DNA of 64,000 bases from Paralithodes platypus (GCA_032716605.1 CM064501.1:23191171-23255170), one strand, 5' to 3'. Shown: positions 11,252-23,425, numbered from the stretch's first letter. Made by a program: numbers and translations. The notes: generated by a model from the sequence alone, not told the origin.

Positions 11252-12055
11252 ATTAAAAGAACATACACTTGGAATCATAACTAACACTTGGCCCTACCTG
11301 ACTCCAATACTCAAACAATCGGCCTACAATCAAGCAAATCTTCACCCAATCTTCAGCACTACCTGGTCTACTCATCGCCCCAACCAGCTTCCTGCCTACC
11401 TCAACACATCACTTCCTATTTACAACCTACATCCGCCTGTCGCCACCTTCAAGTCTACAGACAGTTCCTGTGTATATCTGCCTGTTTCATCACTACAAGT
11501 CTACAGCAAGTTCATGTAGGCTACATCAGCCCGCCTACCATCTCTACCCCATCATCATCACTACTCACCACTCCAAGCTACCTGCAAACTATCAAGCAAA
11601 CAAGAAAACACCCAGTAAAAGTGAACAGAACCTGCCAGACATCAAGACGCCTTCAACAGCCCTCACACACAACAACGCCCTGGCCTGCCTGACGTACGAC
11701 GACACATCACTACACACCCCATCTCTGCACATATTCACGCTTCATTTGATGTAACAAAATACAACAGGTATGCATGATGTATTATCATTAATTTGAAAAC
11801 ACACCACAGTGAAAATAAGTGAACACACACACATACACACTATCTCACTACCAAAATCTCATACAGCAACACACCCCCTCATCCTCTTACTACATGGACT
11901 TCCGCACACTATACCCCTCCTCCCCTAAGCTCATACCCCTACGCAACGAACGTCAGACAACACCAGCTGACTTTCACTTTCATATTATTACATAGCCACC
12001 GCGCTGCCCACTCCTCCCACATCCACCAACTCCCACAATTACTGTTGGTGAGAAA

Positions 12056-12589
12056 ATGGCCTTTGCTTTGCCTGAGCTAAAAAATGCATCCTGCCAAACA
12101 CCCAAACGTAAAACTGTCACAATTTACAGTGTTAATGAAAACACACTCATGTTACCTGCTAGGTGTGGTACTCATGATATAGAACTATCCCTCGACACAG
12201 GCTCTCCAGTAAACCTCATAAGCCTTGCTAAATTTAAAAGCTTGAAGGACTTGAACCTCGAAGAATCTTACCCAGATATCGAGATTATGTCTGTGAGTGG
12301 AAACCACCTAGAAACCTTAGCTAAGGTTACCCTTTCAGTAGAATTTACAGAAGTGCACACAGCTAATCTGCCTTTCTATGTAATCTCGAAACTCCCAACA
12401 AACACCGACATGCTTCTAGGTTTAGAAGTTATGTCAATAGTGAAACTTATTATCCTACCACACATGGATCAAGTTCTCATTGGGGGTTTACAAGGAGATA
12501 ATGTGGAATGTGTACGGAGTACCCAGGAAAACAGTTCTATACACCAGGTTAATTACCACAAACGTAGGACAGAATTCAAAGTACAGTAA
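12056..12589 (+). CDS. Retropepsin-like aspartic protease of outer LTR element
   Basis: A 177-residue ORF. The active-site motif LDTGSPVNLIS is at about residues 47-57 and a typical second motif, MLLGLEVM, at about 119-126, so both ends of a retropepsin fold are present. This domain would process Gag/Pol. It stands alone: upstream ORFs show no gag motif and no RT or integrase follows before the nested element begins at 13,520. The ATG at 12,056 is taken as start but the domain may originally have been part of a longer frame. It is the only coding remnant of the outer element. Family (gypsy or BEL) cannot be told from this alone. Confidence 0.65.
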   Translation: MAFALPELKNASCQTPKRKTVTIYSVNENTLMLPARCGTHDIELSLDTGSPVNLISLAKFKSLKDLNLEESYPDIEIMSVSGNHLETLAKVTLSVEFTEVHTANLPFYVISKLPTNTDMLLGLEVMSIVKLIILPHMDQVLIGGLQGDNVECVRSTQENSSIHQVNYHKRRTEFKVQ

Positions 12590-13519
12590 CTCCAAACTCA
12601 CTCCAACGCCCAATCATGACACTACGCAGTGAGGGAAATTAAAATGTAACCTTCCTCACCTCACCCTAGGTGTTTTGAGTAATTAATACTACATTAATCG
12701 AACCTCTTCTATCCATATTGTTTTGGATATCTAATCTCTCCAATTCACACACACAGACACTCACTACACATCTGCTAGAATAGCTATATATAATTAGATT
12801 AGCATTCCACAAGTCAATAATATACTCGAAACACGTCTAACTCTTTACTCAAACTCTTAAAAATTACTCTTGATTTATAAACTATTTAACACCAGTATTT
12901 TAATTACTCAAATTCATCTAAACCTAAGGGACTAGTTTTTGAATAATTGACTACATTCACCGAACATGTGTTCAATGTGTATTGATGGTAATTTTTGAAA
13001 CTATTCATCCCAATAAATTATTATAATTATACCTTCATTTGTGTTTAACTGTATTTGACAACCACATTTTAACCCTCTCATACATGTAATCAAATGAACA
13101 ATTTCTCATTTACCCAAAATGTGAAATTGGATGTGTAGGGCCTACACGGTTGTACACCCTTTTGATATTACAAAGGTAATATTCATTAGGAACTCACCAC
13201 TTAATTAATTATAAAACCTGAACCATACATTGCGATGTATAACAATTTATAATTACGGATTCATTTGTGTTTAACTGTGTTTAATTAACCAAATTAATTT
13301 TTTTTCATACACAGTTTGTGAAAAATGACGCACCAATAAGTTCCTATAAAAATAGGACCCACCAATATAATCTCAATGCTAGAGGTTTCAATAATATTGA
13401 TGTGGATTAAATATTGGTTACACAGATGTTCATAAAGTTAACTTCAGACCCTTTTTGCATCTAACTCCCTATTTTTGCTCTAAACTGGAACTCTCAAACT
13501 CACAATTACTTATGGGTGT
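12590..13519. other. AT-rich internal region of outer element
   Basis: No gene seen. A short ACATTGCGATGTA-containing stretch near 13,225 has a relative near 22,290, on the other side of the nested element. Confidence 0.4.
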
Positions 13520-14946
13520 TCTGACATACGGAGCCCTGTATGTTTATTTAAGAGTTAGAATTAAGAGTTGAAGGAGTGCCGAATTACCCAGGCGGCGAAG
13601 CAGACCAGCGAGTGGGAAACCAGCTTGTCTGCATACCAACAAACAAGCCTTCACACCTGCGTGCGTCATATGGGACCCTGCAAACTACTTCGATGACCCG
13701 ACGCTATGACGATGATCGACGCCAATCAACGCCATTGGACCACGCACCTGCTACGCAACTAGAGGAGCTGTAATTGGGGCGCGCACCATACCCCGCCTTC
13801 TGATTCGTTCCTACACCATCATTGCATAGTATATAAGACCCGAGTAGTGGGCATTCAAATCAGTCTCATTTGGAGTTGGGAAGGTGAACTTGCAGCTGGA
13901 GGAAGATGGGGTGAAGTATTATAATGGGATTGTGACTGTCAGTCAGATTATATAAGTGTGTGTTAAGTGTGTTCGGTGTAAACACTTACAGTATGTTGGT
14001 TAGTGAGATATGTGATTGGGAATTAATGTTAACGCTACTATTATGTACTTAACTATTTTAGTTGACTGTCTTGTGGACTAAAGCAACTCTTCAAGTAATT
14101 GGGTTATGATAAAAGTAATACTATTGTTTTATATTAATACTTGCGAGTTCTTTAATTTTATTTTAATTAAGCTTACATTGCTGGTAAGAACAAGTACGGT
14201 GATACTATTGTCTCATATTAGTAATATCGCCTTAGACTAACATGGCTGTTGTAATGTTACTTCTAGTGATTTCCTAAGCTGAAGAAAATTCTTTTAGCTT
14301 CAAAATATTATTTTTGCTTTTCATATTATTTGAGTGAGACCTGAATCGAATCTATGAAGCGATCCTGAGACTTAATTTACTCATAATCAAACCTCAATGT
14401 TACGTGGTTAAGAAATACATTTATCTAATTATTAAATATATATCTAACTTTTTATGTGACTTTGATATTAATCCTGATAATAATAATATAATACTATTAA
14501 CGTAAGACAAGAACCAAGAATAATAACTACATTAAATATAAATAAAAGGACATGATATAAGAAAACTATCTATTCATTTCAAAAGGGGTAGAGACAGAAA
14601 TATTCTTACCTTAATATTTATCTTTCAAGACTTGATATATAATTAATAGTCCTTCTTTAGATATAACTTATTCGGTTCATAACCATAGCCTACTAAGCTT
14701 CGGTTAAATAATAATTCTTTATAAATACTACATGACTTTAATTAGTTTCAGTATTTTTCCATAATTAAAGAGTATCAGTAAATAAAGGATACCAACTCCT
14801 ATGATCCAAAAGGAAAGGAAGCAACAACAGGAAATAATGTTATTAAATTTTACTTTCGTTTTGCCTTCAGCTGACTTATACCTTAATATATATCTGTGCT
14901 ATCTAGTTTCATCAAGTTAACCACTTGAGGATCAAGATACTTAACA
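13520..14946 (+). repeat. 5' LTR of Gmr1-like element
   Basis: Starts (TC)TGACATACGG and ends TACTTAACA. A TATATAA box is at 13,830-13,836. A 65-codon ORF occurs in both LTR copies but has no recognisable domain. Confidence 0.9.
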
Positions 14947-14952
14947 GAAGAG

Positions 14953-14973
14953 TGGCCACCTTGCCAGGATTCG
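14953..14973 (+). other. Primer-binding site of Gmr1-like element
   Basis: TGGCCACCTTGCCAGGATTC begins six bases after the LTR. Its complement ends in CCA and carries the CGAATCC of a tRNA T-arm at the right distance, so complementarity to a tRNA 3' end over about 20 nt is likely. The tRNA species is not identified. Confidence 0.65.
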
Positions 14974-15033
14974 TTTCATACAGTTTCACTCAGTTTCATT
15001 ACCGTTTCACTACATAAAAATCAAATATTAATC

Positions 15034-16737
15034 ATGCCTGATCTAATTAATGACGAAGATGCTAGAGTTTTCATAGAATCAGAACCCACAGCCCCTGATA
15101 TTGACCGTCTGTCAAAATCCGAACTGAAAGTGCTTGCCTCACATCTCCAGGTCACTGTCTCAAACATGTCCAAAGTAGAGGTGGCTTAGACCATAAAAAC
15201 CCACTTGTTCCCTGTAGAAGGCGGGGAGGGTGACGGAGCAGTTGGTGGGATCCCGAGTAAACCTAGCCAACTTGATGAACAATTGCCACCTAGTTTTACC
15301 GTTGATCAAGTACTGGAACTAGCCAGAATAAAGACCGAACAAGCCAGAGCAAATGCCGAACAAGCCAGAGCAACGACCGAACAATATCAATGTCAATATC
15401 AATTAGCTCAACTAAATGTCAATACAAATGCTCCCTTAATTGCTCTCCCTCTGGGATTGACTATGACCAGTGTCATTCCACCTTTCACTGAGGATAATGT
15501 GCAGGATTTCTTTGTTTTGTTTGAGGAAGTTGCTGGAGGTATGAGGTGGACAAGAGATCAATGGCCTTTTATGTTACAAACCGTTTTGACAGGGCAGGCT
15601 TGAGCCACGTATTTGTCAGAAGTAGCAGAGGTTCGGCAGGATTATGACAATCTCAAAGAAGCTATCCTAAAAACCTATCAATCACAGCCTGAGGCTTACA
15701 GGCAATCTTTCCGTAAAAAACAGAAGAAAGTAGAAGAAACTCATAAGGTATTTGCCAGGACCATGACTAAAACTTTCAATCATTGGGTCAAGAGTAAGAA
15801 AGTCACAAGCTACAACGATCTGAAGGAGTTGGTCCTGTTAGAAAATTTCCTATGCAAAATTGATTCTTCTGTAGCCTATCATTTGAGGGGGAAAAAGATA
15901 GATTGTCTTGCCGACGCCGCTGACATGGCTGACACATACGTGCTCAACAACAAAAATCGTGGGAAGAAGCCCTACGATAATTCTAGTTCTAATTCTAAGT
16001 ATCCCAATCACAAATCTGACAGACCCAGTTACAAGCCTGTAACGTCTTCCCCAGCTAGCCAAAATAGAATTGTTCCCCCAACTAAAAATGTGACTCAGGG
16101 TAACAGAGGTGGGGCCCAAAGTAATAGTAATGCTCAAAGAGGGAACGTTCCCGTATCCCCTAAATTATGTACTTTTTGTGGCAAGATAGGCCACCTAGCT
16201 TATCAGTGCTGGGCCAAGGAGAGAACCGAGAGATCGGGGCAGACAGTTGCCGCCGTATCTCAAACTCCATATGTGCATTTAATGCCGGACTCCCGACAGA
16301 AGGAGTACCTAGCACCAAAAGTTCCTTTAATGCAGGACTCCCGACAGGAGTACCTAGCAGCTAACGTAAACCATCTAGACAGGGGTGTAGTAGCATGCGT
16401 GGTGCAACCCACTAGGGTTAAGCCAATAATAATTTCACAATCAGTGCAGGACAGTTACCGTCCCTTTATTTCATCTGGCAACGTGAGATTAGATGGTTGT
16501 ATGCATGAGGTAAAAATTCTGAGAGACACAGGTTCTACTAGCACCCTCATGGTGAATCCTTACATTGAGTGCCCACCTGGCGAACCAGTTATAATGAGAG
16601 GTGCTGGAGGCCAATTTTATGCATACTTGGTAAAAGGCGACATTGAATGTGAGTTATTACAGGGTGAGGCCACCATAGCTTTGTGTAGGGCCCAAGATAT
16701 CCCTGTGCCCGGGGTAACACTCCTTTTTGGGGAATGA
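15034..16737 (+). pseudogene. gag: gag-protease of Gmr1-like element, two in-frame stops
   Basis: One frame runs from ATG 15,034 to TGA 16,735-16,737, interrupted by TAG at 15,187 and TGA at 15,601; both are single-base changes in otherwise continuous frame. Features in order: an Ala/Glu/Gln-rich coiled region with repeated EQARA (about 15,340-15,400), a capsid-like region with AYRQSFRKKQ, a CCHC zinc knuckle CTFCGKIGHLAYQC (16,168-16,209), and the aspartic protease motif RDTGS (D at 16,525). Gag forms the particle and the knuckle binds RNA. The protease continues in the +1-shifted next frame near 16,728, so gag and pol are separated by a frameshift that may be mutation or programmed. Confidence 0.85.
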
Positions 16738-18058
16738 TGTAGCAGGTGAGAAGGTCCGACCAGACCCAATTTTGTCACTTTCCCCTGTTAACGAGCCACT
16801 AACCGGTGAGCTCGAAAAGGAGATGCCAACAGTTTTCCCTGTGTTTGCTGTCACACGTTCAATGTCTCAAGTAGCAGTTCCCTCAGACAGAAATGTACCG
16901 AATGTAAGAGTTGATGAAAGGGATGATGAGAGTGTGAATGATGCTCCAACTGTGCCTGATGATGTGACTGAGGTGGATTTATCTGACACCTTTATGGCTC
17001 ATCTTGACCCTAGCGATGACCATGAAACCCCTCCAAATTGTCCTAGTGGCCTGGTAGAGCTACACAGAGATGACAGAGAATGGAAGGAGTTAGCTGCCGG
17101 GGCCGTGAGTGAAGAGGAATGTGAGAAGGAAGGTGGTGAATGTTTCTACCTCAAAGGAGGAGTATTGTGGCGTAGATGGAGATAGCCACACAGACCAATC
17201 GATGACGGGACCCGGGACGTCCATCAAGTAGTAGTCCCCAAACCTTGTCGTAGAGATATCTTGGAAATGGCACATTGTATACCATTGGCAGGACACCTAG
17301 GTGTGAGAAAAACTCTAGACAGAATCAGAGCCCACTTTCACTGGCCAGGAATGCGTGAAGATGTAGTGGAGTTTTGTAGAGTGTGTCACACTTGCCAGAT
17401 GACAGGAAAACCCAATCAGAAGGTGCCTGTACATCCTCTGGTGCCCTTGCCCGTCTTCGAGAATCCTTTTACTCGGGTGGTAGTGGACACTGTAGGCCCA
17501 TTGCCTAAGACTTCCCAAGGTAACAATTATTTATTAACTATTATGGACATGGCAACTCGCTACCCAGAGGCTATACCCTTAAGGACTACCTCTGCTCCAA
17601 CTGTCATCAAGGAACTGCTCAAAATCTTCACCAGAATGGGTTTCCCCCATGAGGTGCAAAGTGATCAAGGAACTAATTTTACTTCTAACATTTTTCAGCA
17701 GTCCCTGAAGGAGTTTGGTATCGAGCATGTGAAGTCGAGCACCTACCACCCAGAGAGTCAAGGGGTTCTCGAACGGTATCATCAAACTTTGAAAGGAATG
17801 TTGCGTAAATATTGTACTGAGACCGGAGTTGAGTGGGATAAGGGGGTACCTTTTCTTTTATTTGCTACTCGTGAGGTTCCAACTGAATCCATGGGTTTTT
17901 CCCCTAATGAGCTAGTTTTCGGTCACCAGGTAAGAGGTCCTTTGCAACTATTGCAGGATAGCCTAGTTGGCCAGGAGGGGAACCAAAACCTCCTCAAGTA
18001 TGTTTCAGATTTCAAAACCCGGCTGAGATCCTCATGTGAGTTTGCAGCTCAAACTTGA
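16727..18058 (+). pseudogene. protease end + integrase of Gmr1-like element
   Basis: This frame resumes the protease end (GNDVAG), crosses an acidic linker, and enters integrase. A TAG at 17,183-17,185 lies in the linker just before the integrase zinc-binding domain. The H-H-C-C zinc motif (HCIPLAGH ... CRVCHTC) spans about 17,264-17,400. The catalytic triad is complete: D in VVVDTVGPL, D in QSDQGTNF and E in GVLERYH, with exactly 35 residues between the second D and the E. Integrase would insert the cDNA. The frame ends at TGA 18,056 and the C-terminal domain continues in the next frame, so there is a frameshift near 18,050. Confidence 0.85.
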
Positions 18059-19889
18059 CAGTGGCTAAAAGTTCTATGAAAAACTGGTATGACAGAAAAG
18101 CCTGTGAGAGGGAGTTTCAGCCCGGTGATGAGGTTTTGGTCCTGCTCCCCCTTTTTGGCCAACCTTTATCTGCCAAGTTCAGGGGCCCAAATAAGATCAT
18201 TCAGAGGTTGAGCATTACCGATTATCTAGTAACTACCCCAGACAGGAGAAAGCCCACACAAGTATTCCATATAAATATGTTGAAACCCTACCATTGGTCC
18301 CCTGATTCCTCTCCTCCAGATTCTCCCACTGTGGCAGTGAATGTCAGGATCTGTGGACAGCCTGGTGCGGACGAAGTCTTCAGTTCTCTTACTGACCCGC
18401 AACAGACTGTTCCAGAGCCTGAAGGTATCCATGCAGACTTTGACTTGTCATGTAGCCTATCCAACTTTAAGTATAACTCAGTAGCTTGGGGGGAATTACC
18501 ATCTAAACTATGTCATCTTCCCTCTGATCAAGCGAACCAACTAATCTCTGTTTTGTCTCAGTCTCCCAGTGTGTTCCGTGATACTCCAGGGCTCACTTCT
18601 TTGGCCGTGCACGACATCGACGTAGGGGATGCAACACCCATTAAACTATCCCCCTACCGTGTTTCACCACAACGCAGGAGTATACTGCAGGTCGAACTTG
18701 ACTTCATGTTGTCAAACGAGCTAATCACTAGGGCCTTAAGCCAGTGGAGTAGTCCGGTCATACTTGTGCCAAAGCCAGACGGGAGCCATAGGTTATGTAT
18801 GGACTATAAGCAAGTTAATGCTGTCACAAAGAACGATACCTACCCACTGCCACGGATAGACGACTGCATTGACCAGATTGGTACAGCCACCTATATCAGC
18901 AAGATTGACTTAATGAAGGGATATTGGCAGGTAGCTCTCACCCCTAGAGCGAGGGAAATATCATGCATTGTAGTCAATAATCAAGCCTTCTGCTGTAACG
19001 TAATGCCCTACGGCTTGAAAAACACTCCAGCTACATTCCAGCGCCTCATGAATTTGGTGACTGCAGGGGTACCTGGATGCGTTGTCTACATCGATGATAT
19101 TCTTATCTTTTCACAGTCATGGGAGGAGCATCTTTGCCAACTTAGATTGCTGTTCTTAAAGCTTGCTGATGCCAATCTGGTGGTTAATCTTAAGAAATGC
19201 ACCTTTGTAAAGAGTACGGTCCAGTATCTAGGATATACAGTAGGTCAGGGGCAGGCTGCACCTCCTCAAGCAAAGGTAGAGTCTATTCTAGAATTCCCAA
19301 CTCCTAACACTAAGAAACATATCCAAGGGTACCTAGGAATGATTGGTTATTATAGGCGTTTCATCTTAAACTTTTCTAGGTTAACAGCTCCCCTGACAGA
19401 TCTTCTCCGTAAGGATGTGAAGTTTGAGTGGTCCTCCGAATGTGAGGAGGCCTTTAATGCTACCAAATATATTTTTTCAAATTATCCTGTACTCCGAGCT
19501 CCTGATTTTAACAGATCTTTTTCCCTAGCAGTGGATTCGAGCAATACCGGGGTTGGTGCAGTATTGCTACAGGAAGACGACTGTGAAGTATTGCATCCTG
19601 TGTGCTATTTTAGTAAAAAATTAAATTCTGCTCAACGTAACTATTCAGTCATTGAGAAGCTGTTAGCATTAATTTTATCCCTTCAATACTTTGCTGTCTA
19701 TGTGAATCTGCCTCTGGTGCCATCACTGTGTATACTGACCATCACCCCTTAAATTTTGTGCATAAGTTCCAAAATAAAATCCAACGACTGACCAGGTGGA
19801 GTTTGTTGCTGCAGGAATACTCCCTGGATGTTAAACATATTAAGGGGGTCCAGAACGTGCTAGCCGATTGCCTATCACGTATCTATTAA
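18055..19889 (+). pseudogene. integrase C-terminus + RT + RNase H of Gmr1-like element
   Basis: A continuous 565-codon frame starts with the integrase C-terminal domain (WYDRKA ... FHINMLKPYH), then runs directly into reverse transcriptase: PVILVPKPDGS, KIDLMKGYWQV and the catalytic YIDDILIFS, followed by LGYTVGQG. RNase H follows (SLAVDSSNTGVGAVLLQ). Near 19,700-19,740 the frame shifts and the last RNase H part (TDHHPL to the TAA at 19,887-19,889) is read in another frame. That integrase and RT are joined in one uninterrupted frame shows the gene order is real and not a rearrangement artefact. Confidence 0.9.
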
Positions 19890-19899
19890 AGATTGCATT

Positions 19900-20165
19900 T
19901 ACCAGGTTGGCCTCATACAGCAGTAAGATTACCTAATGAGTGGATTTTGGCAATTAGCTCTCCCTTGTAGCGAGGTAAATATCATGCTTTAGTAGTGCGC
20001 TTTCAAGCCTTCAGCTGTGAGATAATGCCTTGCAGTTCGAATAACGCTCCAGCTACGTTCCGGCTATGTTCTGATGTGGTACCTGGTGACGTTGCCTACT
20101 TTGGGTGATATCCTTATTATATCCGCATTATAATCTTGCTGTTGCCAGTCTGGTGGTGAATCTAT
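19900..20165 (+). pseudogene. Decayed second copy of RT segment
   Basis: This stretch aligns with 18,900-19,190 of the RT domain, e.g. TTTTGGCAATTAGCTCTCCC against ATTGGCAGGTAGCTCTCACC, TCAAGCCTTC in both, and CTCCAGCTAC in both. It is much more diverged than the two LTRs are from each other, has lost the frame and lies just after the RNase H stop. It looks like an old partial duplication carried by the element family. Confidence 0.7.
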
Positions 20166-20201
20166 TTATGTATTATGTATATTATGTACCATACTCCTTA
20201 A

Positions 20202-20681
20202 CACCTTACGAGCGGCCTATGCGGTTTATTTATATGTACCGCACAGCGGGGTGTTTTTAGCCAAAATAGGGCTGTTTACGTGATCATTTTCATGCCTAAA
20301 TAAGACCCAGAACGTAAAACAAGTACCTATCCCTGAAAGGGCATAAACAGAGCTTTCGAATGACACCATAACGATCCTTGTATGATGGATAGTTTTCTTG
20401 CAATAACCGTGCAACGCGAGTGCAAAAAGCAGGTAATTCGGTAGTTTCGGTACATAATTGAGTATGTAGCGAGTGAGAGAGGGAGGAGGGAGCTGAGATT
20501 TGTGTCAGTAGGTTCGCCGCGGTGGTCTGGAGCAGTCATACGCTCGCTAGTCTCCTGCCACCACTTGTCTCTCTCTCTCAGCCACATTACGTGCTGAAAT
20601 TGCCACTCGACCTATGTCGAGCGCCGCCACATAGTCCAGCTTTATTTAACTCGACTTATGTTGCTCGCCGCTAATTAAGGG
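20202..20681. mobile_element. TTAA-bounded MITE inside Gmr1-like element
   Basis: TTAA lies at 20,198-20,201 and 20,682-20,685. The ends CACCTTACGAGCGG and (reverse complement) CCCTTAATTAGCGG are imperfect terminal inverted repeats. Length is about 480 bp with no ORF. TTAA duplication is the mark of piggyBac-type transposition; no transposase is encoded. Confidence 0.55.
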
Positions 20682-20695
20682 TTAAACTCTTTTCT

Positions 20696-20705
20696 AGGGG
20701 GGAGG
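20696..20705 (+). other. Polypurine tract of Gmr1-like element
   Basis: AGGGGGGAGG directly precedes the 3' LTR, the place where plus-strand DNA synthesis is primed in LTR retroelements. Confidence 0.8.
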
Positions 20706-22134
20706 TCTGACATACGGAGCCCTGTATGTTTATTTAAGAGTTAGAATTAAGAGTTGAAGGAGTGCCGAATTACCCAGGCGGCGAAGCAGACCAGCGAGTG
20801 GGAAACCACCTCGTCTGCATACCAACAAACAAGCCTTCACACCTGCGTGCGTCATATGGGACCCTGCAAACTACTTCGATGACCCGACGCTATGACGATG
20901 ATCGACACCAATCAACGCCATTGGACCACGCACCTGCTACGCAACTAGAGGAGCTGTGATTGGGGCGCGCACCATCCCCCGCCTCCTGATTCGTTCCTAC
21001 ACCATCATTGCATAGTATATAACACCCGAGTAGTGGGCATTCAAATCAGTCTCATTTGGAGTTGGGTAGGTGAACTTGCAGCTGGAGGAAGACAGGGTGA
21101 AGTATTATAATGGGATAGTGACTGTCAGTCAGATTATATAAGTGTGTGTTAAGTGTGTTCGGTGTAAACACTTACAGTATGTTGGTTAGTGAGATATGTG
21201 ATTGGGAATTAACGTTAACGCTACTATTATGTACTTAACTATTTTAGTTGACTGACTTGTGGACTAAAGCAACTCTTCAAGTAATTGGGTTATGATAAAA
21301 GTAATACTATTGTTTTATATTAATACTTGCGAGTTCTTTAATTTTATTTTAATTAAACTTACATTGCTGGTAAGAACAAGTACGGTGATACTATTGTCTC
21401 ATATTAGTAATATCGCCTTAGAGTAACATGGCTGTTTTAATGTTACTTCTAGTGATTTCCTAAGCTGAAGATAATTCTTTTAGCTTCAAAATATTATTTT
21501 TGCTTTTCATATTATTTGAGTGAGACCTGAATCGAATCTATGAAGCGATCCTGAGACTTAATTTACTCATAATCAAACCTCAATGTTACGTGGTTAAGAA
21601 ATACATTTATCTAATTATTAAACATATATCTAACTTTTTATGTGAATTTGATATTAATCCTGATAATAATAATATAATACTATTAACGTAAGACAAGAAC
21701 CAAGAATAATAACTACATTAAATATAAATAAAAGGACATGATATAAGAAAACTATCTATTCATTTCAAAAGGGGTCGAGACAGAAATATTCTTACCTTAA
21801 TATTTATCTTTCAAGACTTGATATATAATTAATAGTCCTTCTTTAGATATAACTTATTCAGTTCATAACCATAGCCTACTAAGCTTCGGTTAAATAATAA
21901 TTCTTTATAAATACTACATGACTTTAATTAGTTTCAGTATTTTTCCATAATTAAAGAGTATCAGTAAATAAAGGATACCAAGTCCTAAGATCCAAAAGGA
22001 AAGGAAGCAACAACAGGACATAATGTTATTAGATTTTACTTTCGTTTTGCCATCAGCTGACTGATACCTTAATATATATCTCTGTGCTATCTAGTTTCAT
22101 CAAGTTAACCACTTGAGGATCAAGATACATAACA
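20706..22134 (+). repeat. 3' LTR of Gmr1-like element
   Basis: Near-identical to 13,520-14,946; differences are scattered single bases and a two-base length change. Ends CATAACA followed by GTGTG. Confidence 0.9.
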
Positions 22135-23414
22135 GTGTGTATAATGTATGTCTTGGATCCAAAATTTGATATCCGTTATATGAATTCATTTAGTTATACG
22201 TGATGAGTGTTTAATTATTCTATGTATGTTCAACTCATACAGATATACAAGTTTAGTAGCTTAACGACAATTATAAAGCCTACCCCTTACATTGCGATGT
22301 AAAGTAGCTATAATTGTGACACATGCGATCGCTTACGCAAATGTTAACGGCAACTCCGCAGATATTCATAAGTGCCAAACGAATATATCTGATAGCCGTA
22401 GGCCTATACACTCAATAATATTAATCCTTTATGTTTGCCAATATTCATATATGGATAATTTTATTGAACTTTATTATTTACAGTCTAAAATTGATTACTG
22501 TTCATTTTAGCTAGGTAAATATATACTACCGGTACACCATCCAAAGTAAATTTAATTATATTACTTGGATATTTGTTAGCTAACTACACGACACCAAACT
22601 TTTAACTACTACAGACACCAACACTTTTTACACACATCATACTGCCAAGAATTTGATGTTCACAGGAAGACTGTTGGACACCTCCCAGCTGACCTGTCCT
22701 ACTACCGCCCTTAAACTTGGTGCCTGCTACAAGCTGTGAGCAAATCTGAAAAGCTTGATGCAGAAGGACGTGATCGCTGAACCTTCAGGGTCAATCAGCG
22801 GAGAAAACGAGTCTAAGGAGAACAGAAGAGAATAAAAATAGAGAAAAAAATACATCAAGTTATGGCTGTATTATGTATTTATTATTTGTATCCATATATA
22901 CCCATGTTATAAACTCTTTTACTCTTTACTCTGAGTCTCTGATACCAAGCGTTTTCTCTATCAGGAGATTACATGCACGACTCACGTTTCTCAATCACAT
23001 GAATTACATCACAGTAATTTGAAGAATCTATACTCAGATAGCAAGAATCCCTATATTAACGTAACTCCAGAAAGTGTTTCACTTTCTTTTCTTTAATTTG
23101 CCCTATGATATCCTATTTGTTGGAAACAAAATAAACCTGTCCTACACCGGGAATCTATATAAATAATTCCTCGAATCCGGGCTCCCGTGATTCATTGGAG
23201 AGGAAATATAGATATAAGATGTCCCTATTACAAATTCAACTCACTTACACGTCATATGAAATTCTTGTACTCTATCTGAATTTAGTTTCATTCGTATTCA
23301 ATTATTAATAATTATTTACTCTAATCCTTATAAATAATCTCTTATAAAGTAACCATTTGAATATATATTTTCGTCTTTACTATATATTAGGATGTTGGTG
23401 GAACAACATTTTTT
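22135..23414. other. 3' internal region of outer LTR element, no ORF recognised
   Basis: AT-rich. The 72-codon ORF at 22,292 has no recognisable motif and is not called. Ends at the purine-rich tract before the 3' LTR remnant. Confidence 0.4.
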
Positions 23415-23425
23415 AACAGGGGGCA
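23415..23425 (+). other. Polypurine tract of outer LTR element
   Basis: AACAGGGGGCA directly precedes the second occurrence of the LTR start. Confidence 0.6.

Larger units (their letters stand above)
13520..22134 (+). mobile_element. Gmr1-like Ty3/gypsy retrotransposon (PR-INT-RT-RH order)
   Basis: Two LTRs of about 1.43 kb (13,520-14,946 and 20,706-22,134) differ at only scattered positions. Between them lie gag, protease, integrase, reverse transcriptase and RNase H. Integrase precedes RT, the order of the Gmr1 group and of Ty1/copia, although the RT, RNase H and integrase look like Ty3/gypsy. GTGT flanks both outer ends if two bases (TC) are placed before the TGACATAC start; this is a candidate 4-bp target duplication. 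The coding region has two in-frame stops in gag, one in integrase and at least three frameshifts, so it is inactive. Confidence 0.9.

Noticed and set aside
11288..11754. gag gene of the outer LTR element
   Set aside because: The two overlapping ORFs lack a zinc knuckle or capsid-like motif and are Ser/Thr/Pro-rich from base composition; not supported.
13576..13773. 65-residue ORF in both Gmr1 LTRs as an accessory gene
   Set aside because: Its presence twice only reflects LTR identity; no ATG start in good context and no motif.
13520..22134. Ty1/copia classification from gene order alone
   Set aside because: RT, RNase H and integrase motifs are Ty3/gypsy-type; the order is better explained by the Gmr1 group.
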